Part shown: positions 45,453 through 53,564 of the stretch, piece after piece
How the letters are laid out: the number at the start of each line of letters is the position of its first letter
Numbering within the stretch: the stretch's first letter is position 1
Assembly (NCBI RefSeq): GCF_003201285.1
Contig: NZ_QICS01000001.1
Location: forward strand, 148,678-212,677
Origin: Lachnotalea glycerini
GTDB lineage: Bacteria; Bacillota; Clostridia; Lachnospirales; Lachnospiraceae
Direction: 5' to 3'
Length of the DNA: 64,000 nucleotides
Notes under the pieces: generated by a model
Database searches by the model: none
What the model was told of the DNA's origin: nothing
What the model saw: the letters and a program-made list of their open reading frames with translations, nothing else
Made by a program: the position numbers and the translations under genes

Positions 45453-46356
45453 ATTTTATGTCGATGAAAATTATAGCGGCGAGCGTATTGACAAATACTT
45501 AAGTGAACTCTTGGAGAAGCAGACGCGTTCTTACATTCAAAGACTGATTAAGGACAATCTTGTATTGGCAAATGGTAAAATCGTAAAGGCAAATTATAAA
45601 ATCAGTATAGGAGACCTTGTTGAGATTACCATACCAGACGCTACCGTATTAAATATTGAACCGCAAAATATTGTAATTGATATTTTATATGAGGATGAAG
45701 ATATTCTGATTGTTAATAAGCCAAAGGGTATGGTAGTGCATCCCAGTGCGGGTCATTACGATGGCACACTTGTGAATGCAATTATGTATCACTGTAAAGA
45801 CCATTTATCAGGAATTAACGGAGTACTTCGACCTGGAATTGTTCATCGAATTGATATGGATACGACAGGAATATTGGTGGTTTGTAAAAATGATGCATCT
45901 CATCTGTCACTTACGGAGCAATTAAAGGCACATTCCATCACCAGAAAATACCGTGCAATCGTTCATAATTGTATGAAAGATGAAGAAGGCCGCATCGAAG
46001 GACCCATTGGAAGACATCCAACAGACCGTAAGAAAATGTCAATTAATTATAAGAACGGAAAAGAAGCAGTCACACATTATAAAGTATTGGAGCATTTAAG
46101 TAATTATACGTATATAGAATGTCAGCTTGAAACTGGCAGAACACACCAGATTAGAGTTCATATGTCCAGTATCAATCATCCCCTGCTCGGAGATCGTATA
46201 TACGGACCAACAAAGTGTCCATTTCAATTGCAAGGACAAACACTTCATGCAATGATATTAGGGTTTTTGCATCCTAGAACAGGAAAATATGTCGAATTTG
46301 AAGCGCCATTACCAGAATATTTTGAAAAGCTTCTTAGCATATTAAGAAAAAAGTAA
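45439..46356 (+). CDS. RluA-family 23S rRNA pseudouridine synthase
   Basis: A 305-residue pseudouridine synthase. An N-terminal S4 domain (about 10-75, RIDKYLSELLEKQTRSYIQR) precedes the catalytic domain with Asp in HRIDMDTTGILVV, plus NKPKGMVVHPS and ETGRTHQIRVHM. The layout matches RluD-type enzymes (B. subtilis YlyB), for which the position after lspA is standard in Firmicutes. Exact rRNA target positions are not predictable from sequence. Confidence 0.94.
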   Translation: MIQNKFYVDENYSGERIDKYLSELLEKQTRSYIQRLIKDNLVLANGKIVKANYKISIGDLVEITIPDATVLNIEPQNIVIDILYEDEDILIVNKPKGMVVHPSAGHYDGTLVNAIMYHCKDHLSGINGVLRPGIVHRIDMDTTGILVVCKNDASHLSLTEQLKAHSITRKYRAIVHNCMKDEEGRIEGPIGRHPTDRKKMSINYKNGKEAVTHYKVLEHLSNYTYIECQLETGRTHQIRVHMSSINHPLLGDRIYGPTKCPFQLQGQTLHAMILGFLHPRTGKYVEFEAPLPEYFEKLLSILRKK

Positions 46357-46424
46357 TAGATAGCAGTTAACATATTAACGTATTGATTATCATATTTTAT
46401 AAATGTAGTATAATAATACAATTC

Positions 46425-46457
46425 AAAGGGGAATGTACATAACAGTACATTCCTTTT
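46425..46457 (+). terminator. Terminator after the lspA/pseudouridine synthase operon
   Basis: GGAATGTAC (46430-46438) pairs with GTACATTCC (46445-46453), extended by G-T and A-T pairs into AAAGG/TTTT. A short T tract follows. Confidence 0.75.
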
Positions 46458-46611
46458 CATTTGCCCATAGCGACTGCATTCATCACACAATATACCTGTG
46501 ATCTTTTAATTGAAAGGAAATAGTGATATTCACAGGCACTTTGAGAATTATGGGAAAGGTGATCTATCAATTAATCATTCATTTAATACTCAGAGAGAAA
46601 GGAAATTAATC
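46458..46611 (+). other. Leader region of the serine dehydratase operon
   Basis: About 150 bases lie between the terminator and sdaAB. CCTGTGA (46495) and TCACAGG (46530) could form a 7-bp stem, and two GAAAGG-type purine runs are present. No known riboswitch is recognised; an in-frame extension of sdaAB into this stretch (from 46510) is not supported by family alignment. Confidence 0.35.
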
Positions 46612-47277
46612 ATGAATATATATGATATACTTGGACCAATTATGGTTGGGCCATCAAGCTCACATACAGCTGGAGCAGTTAAAATAGGATTAATCGCAGT
46701 AAAGCTTCTTGGTATTGAGCCGAAGAAAGCAGAAATTTATCTACATGGTTCCTTTGCTGCTACGGGAGAAGGGCACGGAACCAATAAAGCGATTGTGGCC
46801 GGACTTCTAGGGATGCAGCCTGACGATATGTTAATTCCAAAGAGCTTTGAAATTGCAGAAAAAAAGAAGCTTCAATTCAAAATCGGTCAAATAAACCTAA
46901 AGGATGCACATCCTAATACTGTTTTATTAAAGCTGACAGGAGAAGATGATAGACAACTGGAAATTCAGGCATCTTCACTTGGTGGAGGAAGAATTATGGT
47001 AAATAAGCTTGATGGAATTGATGTCAATTTTACAGGAGAAAGTCATACGTTAATTGTCCACAATATAGATCAACCTGGACACGTAGCAGAGGTCACATCC
47101 ACGTTATCACACAAATCCGTTAATATAGCTACAATGCAGCTTTATCGAGACAAACGAGGAGGTTATGCCGTTATGGTGATAGAAACAGATCAAGAAATTC
47201 CAAAAGAATCAGTAGCATGGTTATCTCATTTAGAGGGAATTATAAAAGTATCATATTTAAACATAAAAGGAGAATAA
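46612..47277 (+). CDS. sdaAB: L-serine ammonia-lyase, iron-sulfur type, beta subunit
   Basis: A 221-residue beta subunit of the two-chain, [4Fe-4S] L-serine dehydratase that yields pyruvate and ammonia. DILGPIMVGPSSSHTAGAV is the N-terminal catalytic signature, and an ACT domain spans about 148-220 (LIVHNIDQPGHVAEVTSTLS), likely for serine sensing. The start 46612 places this signature at the very N terminus as in other SdaAB proteins and follows AGAAAGGAAA. It precedes sdaAA by a single base. Confidence 0.95.
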   Translation: MNIYDILGPIMVGPSSSHTAGAVKIGLIAVKLLGIEPKKAEIYLHGSFAATGEGHGTNKAIVAGLLGMQPDDMLIPKSFEIAEKKKLQFKIGQINLKDAHPNTVLLKLTGEDDRQLEIQASSLGGGRIMVNKLDGIDVNFTGESHTLIVHNIDQPGHVAEVTSTLSHKSVNIATMQLYRDKRGGYAVMVIETDQEIPKESVAWLSHLEGIIKVSYLNIKGE

Positions 47278-47278
47278 A

Positions 47279-48160
47279 ATGAGCTATCATTCAATTCAGG
47301 AAATATTACAAAATTGCAAAGATAAAAGTCTTTTGTTTTGGGAAACAATTTTGGAAGATGATATTAATTCAAGAAACATATCAAGGGAAAGCTCTATGAA
47401 TAAAATGCAGTCATTATGGGATGCGATGCTCTTAGCCGGAAGTACCTATGATAAAAAGGCTCATTCGGCCAGTGGTCTGGTAGGGGGAGATGGAGGCTTA
47501 ATGGAAGAATATTATATGACAAATGATAGCTTATGCGGCGATTTTATTTCTAAGGCCATTGCACAGGCATTACAAATGGGGGAATCAAATGCCTGTATGA
47601 AAAGAATTGTAGCAGCACCTACTGCAGGAGCCTGTGGTGTTCTCCCAGCCGTTTTGCTGCCACTATTTAGAGAAAAGGGGATTCTATCTTCAAAAATAAT
47701 AGAGGCACTTTATGTAGCAGCAGGGATTGGACAGATTATAGCACAGAGGGCATATATTGCAGGTGCTCTAGGAGGCTGTCAGGCAGAAATTGGTTCTGCC
47801 TCTGCTATGGCGGCAGGTGCTTTAGTGCATATAAAAGGCGGAGACAGTGATCAAATTGCAAATTCTGTTGCAATGGCACTGAAAAACCTATTAGGATTAG
47901 TATGTGATCCTGTAGCTGGACTCGTTGAAGTACCATGTGTAAAGAGAAATGTAATAGGGGCTGTCAATGCACTCGCTGCCGCTGATATGGCATTAGCAGG
48001 AATAAGAAGTAAAATTCCAGCCGATCAGGTAATTGATGCCATGAAAGAAGTTGGCGACAGTATGGATGCATCTTTACGTGAAACCGGAAAGGGAGGGGTT
48101 GCCGGAACACCAAAAGCACAAGAAATAGTAAGTAAATTGTTAAATAAAAGCGATCATTAA
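47279..48160 (+). CDS. sdaAA: L-serine ammonia-lyase, iron-sulfur type, alpha subunit
   Basis: A 293-residue alpha subunit of the clostridial two-chain serine dehydratase. Cysteines for the oxygen-labile cluster are in CMKRIVAAPTAGACGVLP and LVCDPVAGLVEVPCVKRN; ALGGCQAEIGSASAMAAGA is the family signature. The glycine-rich, hydrophobic middle is normal. Together with SdaAB it supports serine fermentation to pyruvate, consistent with an anaerobe. Confidence 0.96.
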   Translation: MSYHSIQEILQNCKDKSLLFWETILEDDINSRNISRESSMNKMQSLWDAMLLAGSTYDKKAHSASGLVGGDGGLMEEYYMTNDSLCGDFISKAIAQALQMGESNACMKRIVAAPTAGACGVLPAVLLPLFREKGILSSKIIEALYVAAGIGQIIAQRAYIAGALGGCQAEIGSASAMAAGALVHIKGGDSDQIANSVAMALKNLLGLVCDPVAGLVEVPCVKRNVIGAVNALAAADMALAGIRSKIPADQVIDAMKEVGDSMDASLRETGKGGVAGTPKAQEIVSKLLNKSDH

Positions 48161-48228
48161 CAACTTTAATTTTTACTTTCCTTATAGTATAATAATAGAA
48201 CATAAACATTACGAAAGGATGTGGTATT

Positions 48229-48867
48229 ATGTCAAATAACACTATCATTACGATTGGTAGACAGTATGGAAGTGCCGGAAGAGAAATTGGTCAGATACTG
48301 GCCAAGGAATTAGGAATTAATTATTATGATAAAGAACTGCTTAAAAAGGCAGCGAAAGAAAGCGGATTATGTGAAGAACTATTTGAGAATCATGACGAAA
48401 AGCCTTCAAACAGCTTTTTATATTCCTTAGTTATGGATACGTATTCTCTAGGTTATAGTTCCTCTGCTTTTATTGATATGCCTTTAAATCACAAAATATT
48501 TTTAGCTCAGTTTGATGCAATAAAAAAAATTGCAGAACAGGAATCATGTATAATAGTCGGCAGGTGTGCCGATTATGCTCTGGCAGATTATAAAAATTGT
48601 ATGAATGTCTTTGTTCATGCAAATTTAGAAGACAGGATTAAGAGAATAGCATTCAAGCATAATTTAACAGATGCAAAAGCAAAAGAATTAATACTAAAAA
48701 CAGATAAAAGCCGTGCAAGTTATTATAACTATTATTCCAGTAAAAAGTGGGGCGATACAACAAGTTATCATTTATCATTAGACAGCAGTCTTGTCGGAGT
48801 GGAAGGCAGCGTTAAAATAATTAAAGAATATCTGGAATTTATGAAGAAAGATACTCCACATATTTAA
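48229..48867 (+). CDS. Cytidylate-kinase-like family protein
   Basis: A 212-residue P-loop kinase-like protein. ITIGRQYGSAGREIGQILAKEL is the variant Walker A of the cytidylate-kinase-like family, and CIIVGRCADYAL and TDKSRASYYNYYSSKKWGD are further family blocks. It lacks parts of canonical CMP kinase and its substrate is unknown; the family is widespread in Firmicutes beside true cmk. A weak promoter (TTTAAT, 17 bases, TATAAT at 48188) may precede it. A strong terminator follows. Confidence 0.9.
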   Translation: MSNNTIITIGRQYGSAGREIGQILAKELGINYYDKELLKKAAKESGLCEELFENHDEKPSNSFLYSLVMDTYSLGYSSSAFIDMPLNHKIFLAQFDAIKKIAEQESCIIVGRCADYALADYKNCMNVFVHANLEDRIKRIAFKHNLTDAKAKELILKTDKSRASYYNYYSSKKWGDTTSYHLSLDSSLVGVEGSVKIIKEYLEFMKKDTPHI

Positions 48868-48886
48868 ATACATAAGATAAGCTTAG

Positions 48887-48922
48887 TCGAACAAATTTTA
48901 ATCGAAAATTTGTTCGATTTTT
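48887..48922 (+). terminator. Terminator after the kinase-like gene
   Basis: A perfect 13-bp stem (48887-48899 with 48905-48917), a 5-base loop and TTTTT (48918-48922). Confidence 0.88.
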
Positions 48923-48934
48923 ATATAAAAGGTA

Positions 48935-48986
48935 TTGACAAACATCTGTTCGTATAATACAATTACCATACAAGAACTAGTGTTCG
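48935..48986 (+). promoter_or_regulatory. Promoter of the LysM gene with two LexA-like boxes
   Basis: TTGACA (48935-48940), 17 bases and TACAAT (48958-48963) form the promoter. Within the spacer is CAAACATCTGTTCG (48939-48952), one base off the CGAAC-N4-GTTCG LexA consensus. A second site AGAACTAGTGTTCG (48973-48986) contains a perfect GAAC-N4-GTTC. Both positions would block transcription. SOS control of the LysM gene is therefore likely; lexA itself is not in the window. Confidence 0.7.
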
Positions 48987-49017
48987 GAATATGCGTTCGA
49001 TATGGAGGGAATTGGTT

Positions 49018-49356
49018 ATGAATAGAACAGTAAAGCAATTAAACAGTCAACAGTTTTATATAATAACGATAACTGTATGCCTAATATTAGCAATACTAAT
49101 TACATATGGAAGCTTTATTTCAATAGCAAAGAATCGTGTGGAAAGTGAATTAATATATAATAAGTATTACACCAGTATTCAAATTCAAAAAGGGGATACT
49201 TTGTGGGAGTTGGCAGATAATTATATTACATCAGAATATAATTCATATAATGATTATATTGATGAGGTTAAAAATATTAATTCGTTAGAAAGTGACAAAA
49301 TTCATGAAGGACAATATTTGACTGTTCCGTATTATTCCAGTAAACGGTTGGATTAA
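49018..49356 (+). CDS. LysM-domain membrane protein, YneA-like (candidate SOS division suppressor)
   Basis: A 112-residue protein with one transmembrane helix (about 13-33) and a C-terminal LysM domain (about 58-108, IQIQKGDTLWELADNY, IHEGQYLTVPY). This size and layout match YneA of B. subtilis and its clostridial counterparts, which halt division during SOS response. The tandem LexA-like boxes in its promoter support this reading. Start 49018 is chosen over 48991 because GGAGGGA lies between them. The assignment rests on architecture plus operators, not on detailed identity. Confidence 0.8.
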   Translation: MNRTVKQLNSQQFYIITITVCLILAILITYGSFISIAKNRVESELIYNKYYTSIQIQKGDTLWELADNYITSEYNSYNDYIDEVKNINSLESDKIHEGQYLTVPYYSSKRLD

Positions 49357-49408
49357 AGGGTAGTATGTAATTGATATATACAACTTTTAAAATGGAAGGA
49401 ATAAATAA

Positions 49409-49900
49409 ATGGAATGTTTTGCATGCAAAAGAATAAAAATGATTAAGGAGAAAACAAATCCTTATTTTGTTAAGGAATTAGAAACTGGCTATGTTGTAAT
49501 AGGAGATTATCAGCACTTTAAGGGATACACTGTTTTTATTTGTAAAGAGCATGTTGCTGAATTACATCAGTTGCCTTATCAATTCAGAATAAAATATCTT
49601 GAGGAAATGAGCGTTGTTGCTGAGGCTGTTTTCAGAGCTTTTAGAGCGGAAAAATTAAACTGTGAGCTATTAGGAAACTGTGACAATACTCATTCCCATT
49701 GGCATATATTTCCAAGATTTTCTGATGATATGCCTAAGAAAGGACCTGTATGGTTGTTACCTAGGGAAGAAATGTATCATATGTCCCAAAAGCCCAGTGA
49801 AGAAGAACTTAAATCAATGGTAAGCAAACTTAAGAATGAATTGAATGAATTGATAATTGACAGTGTCATGAATGAGAAGAATATTAATATAATAGAGTAA
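49409..49900 (+). CDS. HIT-family protein
   Basis: A 163-residue histidine-triad protein. The catalytic triad HSHWHIFPR lies near residue 108. Two CxxC-like cysteines at the start (CFACKRIK) may form half of a zinc site. Family members hydrolyse dinucleotide polyphosphates or nucleotide conjugates; the substrate here is unknown. It ends 21 bases before the first S8 protease. Confidence 0.92.
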   Translation: MECFACKRIKMIKEKTNPYFVKELETGYVVIGDYQHFKGYTVFICKEHVAELHQLPYQFRIKYLEEMSVVAEAVFRAFRAEKLNCELLGNCDNTHSHWHIFPRFSDDMPKKGPVWLLPREEMYHMSQKPSEEELKSMVSKLKNELNELIIDSVMNEKNINIIE

Positions 49901-49921
49901 GACTATTATTTCGAGATTGCC

Positions 49922-51622
49922 ATGTCGCCTGAAGATATAGAAAGAATTTATAGTAATAATTATGCAGATTTTATAATAAGCTATGGTGGAAATCCTTCAA
50001 ATTTAGAGAAGTATGAAAATAGCAGCATTAATATTATTAATTTTTATCTTGCTGTAGTGCATTTACCTGCTGATTTTCTGACAGAAGATGTTATATCAAA
50101 AGTTGGATATTCTGTGTTGCCTTCTCTATTTGGTTTTACAAATCCGGATAGCATAGAAACATCGGGAATACAACGAATTCGAAATATTCCTGAATTTAAT
50201 TTAAGAGGAAAGGGAGTATTGCTTGGCTTTGTAGATAGTGGAATTGATTATACCAACCCAATATTTCAAAATGCCGATAAGACTACTAGAATAGATAGAA
50301 TTTGGGATCAAACAATTATAAGTGACCAAACTCCGGAAGGAGTGGTTTATGGAACTGAATACACGAAAGAGCAGATTAATGAAGCCTTAAAAAGCGAAAA
50401 TCCATTTAGTGTGGTTCCTACCAGAGACGAGATTGGTCATGGTACAATAGTTGCAGGAATTGCAGCAGGTAATGAAGTTCCTGATAATGATTTTTACGGT
50501 GTTGCAACTGAATCACAATTGGTAGTCGTAAAACTAAAACCAGCCAAGCCTAATATTAAACAGTTTTTTAGAATACCGGAAGACAAGATTTGTTATCAGG
50601 AAAATGATTTGATATTTGGGATTCAATATTTGCTTGATTATTCTACAAGTGTGAGTAAGCCAATTGTTATTTGTATTTCAGTTGATACTGCACAGTATGC
50701 ACATGATGGAAGAGGAACAACAAGCAATTGGCTGTCAATTAAAGCAGTTACGCCCGGTATTGGAATCGTTATTCCTGTTGGTAATGAAGGAAATGCGAAA
50801 GGACATTATTTAGGCCTTATTGAGCAGGCTTCAAGCTATAATGAAGTAGAGCTTAAAGTAGGCAGCGATGAGAGTGGATTTTCTATGGAGATTTGGGGAA
50901 ATACCCCCAATCTATTTTCGGTTGATATTACGTCACCATCAGGAGAATACATACCTAGATTTACTTTAAGATTAAATACAACTAAAAAGATTGATTTTGT
51001 TTTTGAACCAACAACAATCTTTGTTGACTCCTCACTGATTGAATCTCAAAGTGGTGAGCAGTTAATGTTACTTCGTTTTACAATGCCATCACAGGGAATA
51101 TGGAAATTTCGAGTATATAGTAAGGGAATTTATCCGATTAGTTTTAATATATGGCTGCCAATGAGTGAATTTATATCAAAGGATACTTTCTTTCTTAAAC
51201 CGGATCCATTTACGACACTTCTTTCCCTGGCGTGTGCGCGAAATCCTTTAACAGTCACTGCTTACAATTCAGATGATGAAAGTCTTTATATTAATGCGGG
51301 TAAAGGCTTTACTAGAGTAGATATAGTTAAGCCTGATATAGCGTCACCTGGAGTGAACATAGTAAGCCCAACTTTAACACATGGATTTAGGGCTGTGTCA
51401 GGCACTAGTGCAGCAGCAGCTCATACAGCTGGTGTTGCTGCTATGTTTTTTGAATGGGGAATTGTAAAGAGGAATTATCCTGAAATGAGTACTCAGGATT
51501 TGAAAATTTTTATGATTCGCGGAGCGAGAAGAAAAGCAGGCCTTTCATATCCTAACAAAGAATGGGGCTATGGTATATTAGATATATACAATACATTTAG
51601 AAGCATTCGAGGTGAAGAATAA
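49922..51622 (+). CDS. S8 subtilisin-like serine protease, Csp-like (first of tandem pair)
   Basis: A 566-residue subtilase. A prodomain-like region occupies about 1-85. The catalytic triad is complete: Asp105 (FVDSGID), His173 (GHGTIVAG) and Ser496 (SGTSAAAAHTAG), the Ser region typical of Csp germination proteases of clostridia. A long insert (about 280-430) between His and Ser regions forms a jelly-roll-like beta domain, also Csp-like. There is no signal peptide. The start has only a weak ribosome site and lies 21 bases after the HIT gene. A role in spore germination (cleaving pro-SleC) is plausible but no sleC is in the window. Confidence 0.9.
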   Translation: MSPEDIERIYSNNYADFIISYGGNPSNLEKYENSSINIINFYLAVVHLPADFLTEDVISKVGYSVLPSLFGFTNPDSIETSGIQRIRNIPEFNLRGKGVLLGFVDSGIDYTNPIFQNADKTTRIDRIWDQTIISDQTPEGVVYGTEYTKEQINEALKSENPFSVVPTRDEIGHGTIVAGIAAGNEVPDNDFYGVATESQLVVVKLKPAKPNIKQFFRIPEDKICYQENDLIFGIQYLLDYSTSVSKPIVICISVDTAQYAHDGRGTTSNWLSIKAVTPGIGIVIPVGNEGNAKGHYLGLIEQASSYNEVELKVGSDESGFSMEIWGNTPNLFSVDITSPSGEYIPRFTLRLNTTKKIDFVFEPTTIFVDSSLIESQSGEQLMLLRFTMPSQGIWKFRVYSKGIYPISFNIWLPMSEFISKDTFFLKPDPFTTLLSLACARNPLTVTAYNSDDESLYINAGKGFTRVDIVKPDIASPGVNIVSPTLTHGFRAVSGTSAAAAHTAGVAAMFFEWGIVKRNYPEMSTQDLKIFMIRGARRKAGLSYPNKEWGYGILDIYNTFRSIRGEE

Positions 51623-51682
51623 ATGCTTACATTGCGCTAATATAAAAAATAGCTCAAGTAATTTGTTTGAAAGGAGAGAGGA

Positions 51683-53401
51683 ATGACCCCGGAAGAAAGA
51701 TTTAAAATAATAGACAATAATTTTCTGGATATACTTGTAAGATACAATGGAAATCCGGCTAATTTGGAACGGTATAATGAATTTTCACCTCATATTATCG
51801 ATGATAATTTTGCTATTATCTATATGCCGGCGAGTCAGGTTACAAGAGAAATTTCAGCAAGGTTTGGCTATTCAGCCATTCCCTTTTGCTATGGTTTAAC
51901 AGATGAACAAAGTCTTGATGCTTCAGGCGTACTTAAATTACGTGAAATCCCAGTGGTTAACCTAAGAGGCGAAGGTGTTATGGTAGGAATTATTGATACT
52001 GGTATTGATTACACAAATCCGGTTTTTTTGCGAGCGGATGGAATAAGTAAAATTATTTCTATATGGGATCAAAGTATAGATAGTGCAAATGGTTATCCTA
52101 CAATTATTCCAGCGTATTTTGGTACAGAATATACAAGAGAACAAATTAATCAGGCACTTGAGAGTGAAAATCCGTTGCAAATTGTTCCTAGTATGGATGA
52201 GAATGGACATGGTACGCAGTTGGCGGGAATTGCAGCTGGATCTGAGGATGTACAAAATAATTTCAGTGGAGTTGCTCCGAGTTCAGATCTTATCATCGTA
52301 AAACTAAAGCAGGCAAAGAAGATTATTAAAGACTATTATTACATTCCTAATAATATAGACTGTTATCAAGAAAATGATATTGCATGGGCAATAGAGTACA
52401 TAGTTAATATGGCAAGAAATATGAAGCGTCCTGTTGCTATTTGTATTGGGTTAGGTACTTCGCAAGGAGCACATGATTCAACCGGATTTCTTAATACAAT
52501 TGTGTCGGTGGCTGCTGATTTTCCCTCAGTATGTATTTCAGTGTCAGGAGGTAATGAAGGAAGATTAAGGCGGCATTTTTATAGTACAATTGATCCAACT
52601 GGTCCTCCTGTCCCTGTAGAACTAAATGTCAGTGAAAATGAGAGTGGCTTTACAATGGAGTTATGGGGAGATCCTCCTGTCATTTATTCTTTAGATATTT
52701 TATCTCCTTCTGGTGAATACATACCAAAGATATATGTAAGTCTCGTACAAAATCAAGAAATTACTTTTATATCTGAGAATACAGTAATTAACATTAATAG
52801 CTTTATGGTAGAATTAGAATCTGGCAAACAAGTTATTGTGTTGCACTTTAAAAGTCCGGCGCCCGGTATATGGTTATTTCAAGTATTTGGTAGTGGGGAT
52901 TTGCAAGGAAATGTAAATATTTGGCTGCCTTCGGGAGATTTTATTACGAAAGGCACCTATTTTTTAAAATCTGATCCGTATACTACACTGACTTCACCTG
53001 GTAATTGTATAGTACCTATTACAATGACAGCTTATAATTCTGGTAATAGTCAATTATATGTGGAAGCAGGAAGAGGATTTTCTGCTTCCAATATAGTGAA
53101 TCCGGATTTAGCTGCGCCGGGTGTTAATCTTCAATGCCCTTCTCTGGATCACAAATTCACAACTTTAACCGGAACAAGTGCAGCTACAGCTCATACAACT
53201 GGAATTACTGCTATGATACTTGAGTGGAGTATTGTTAGAGATAATTACCCTGATATAGATACTGTAGGTATTAAGAAATTTTTAATACGTGGAGCTAGCA
53301 GGGATCCTCAGCTTAAATATCCAACTAGAGAATGGGGTTATGGTATTATAGATGTATACAATAGCTTTAACCTTCTAAGATCAGATTTAGAGAATATATA
53401 A
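51683..53401 (+). CDS. S8 subtilisin-like serine protease, Csp-like (second of tandem pair)
   Basis: A 572-residue paralogue of the preceding protein with the same plan: prodomain-like N terminus, Asp105 (IIDTGID), His176 (GHGTQLAG), inserted beta domain, and Ser499 in TGTSAATAHTTG. All three catalytic residues are present, so neither copy is a pseudoprotease, unlike CspA and CspC of C. difficile. The two share motifs such as EYTKEQINEALKSENP/EYTREQINQALESENP and WGYGI, marking a tandem duplication with later divergence. A strong AAAGGAGAGAGG precedes the ATG. Confidence 0.9.
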   Translation: MTPEERFKIIDNNFLDILVRYNGNPANLERYNEFSPHIIDDNFAIIYMPASQVTREISARFGYSAIPFCYGLTDEQSLDASGVLKLREIPVVNLRGEGVMVGIIDTGIDYTNPVFLRADGISKIISIWDQSIDSANGYPTIIPAYFGTEYTREQINQALESENPLQIVPSMDENGHGTQLAGIAAGSEDVQNNFSGVAPSSDLIIVKLKQAKKIIKDYYYIPNNIDCYQENDIAWAIEYIVNMARNMKRPVAICIGLGTSQGAHDSTGFLNTIVSVAADFPSVCISVSGGNEGRLRRHFYSTIDPTGPPVPVELNVSENESGFTMELWGDPPVIYSLDILSPSGEYIPKIYVSLVQNQEITFISENTVININSFMVELESGKQVIVLHFKSPAPGIWLFQVFGSGDLQGNVNIWLPSGDFITKGTYFLKSDPYTTLTSPGNCIVPITMTAYNSGNSQLYVEAGRGFSASNIVNPDLAAPGVNLQCPSLDHKFTTLTGTSAATAHTTGITAMILEWSIVRDNYPDIDTVGIKKFLIRGASRDPQLKYPTREWGYGIIDVYNSFNLLRSDLENI

Positions 53402-53445
53402 AATGCTTTCGTAGTATTGAAAAATAAGCTTATAATTCTTAATAC

Positions 53446-53480
53446 CCTAAAAGTGAGATACTAGGTATTTCACTTTTAGG
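53446..53480. terminator. Bidirectional terminator between S8 protease and GH5 genes
   Basis: CCTAAAAGTGA (53446-53456) pairs with TCACTTTTAGG (53470-53480), and the inner GATAC/GTATT extends the hairpin almost to closure. It lies between two convergent genes. Confidence 0.75.
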
Positions 53481-53564
53481 ACATTTGTTAATCTATAGGA
53501 AATACTTTGTTTTTAATAATAAAGTAAATAATTCTTATAGAATAAAAAGTTGTTTGTGATAAGC

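Noticed and set aside
46510-46611. 34-codon N-terminal extension of SdaAB
   Set aside because: The conserved SdaAB N terminus begins at the ATG at 46612; the extension is polar, unconserved-looking and lies in the leader.
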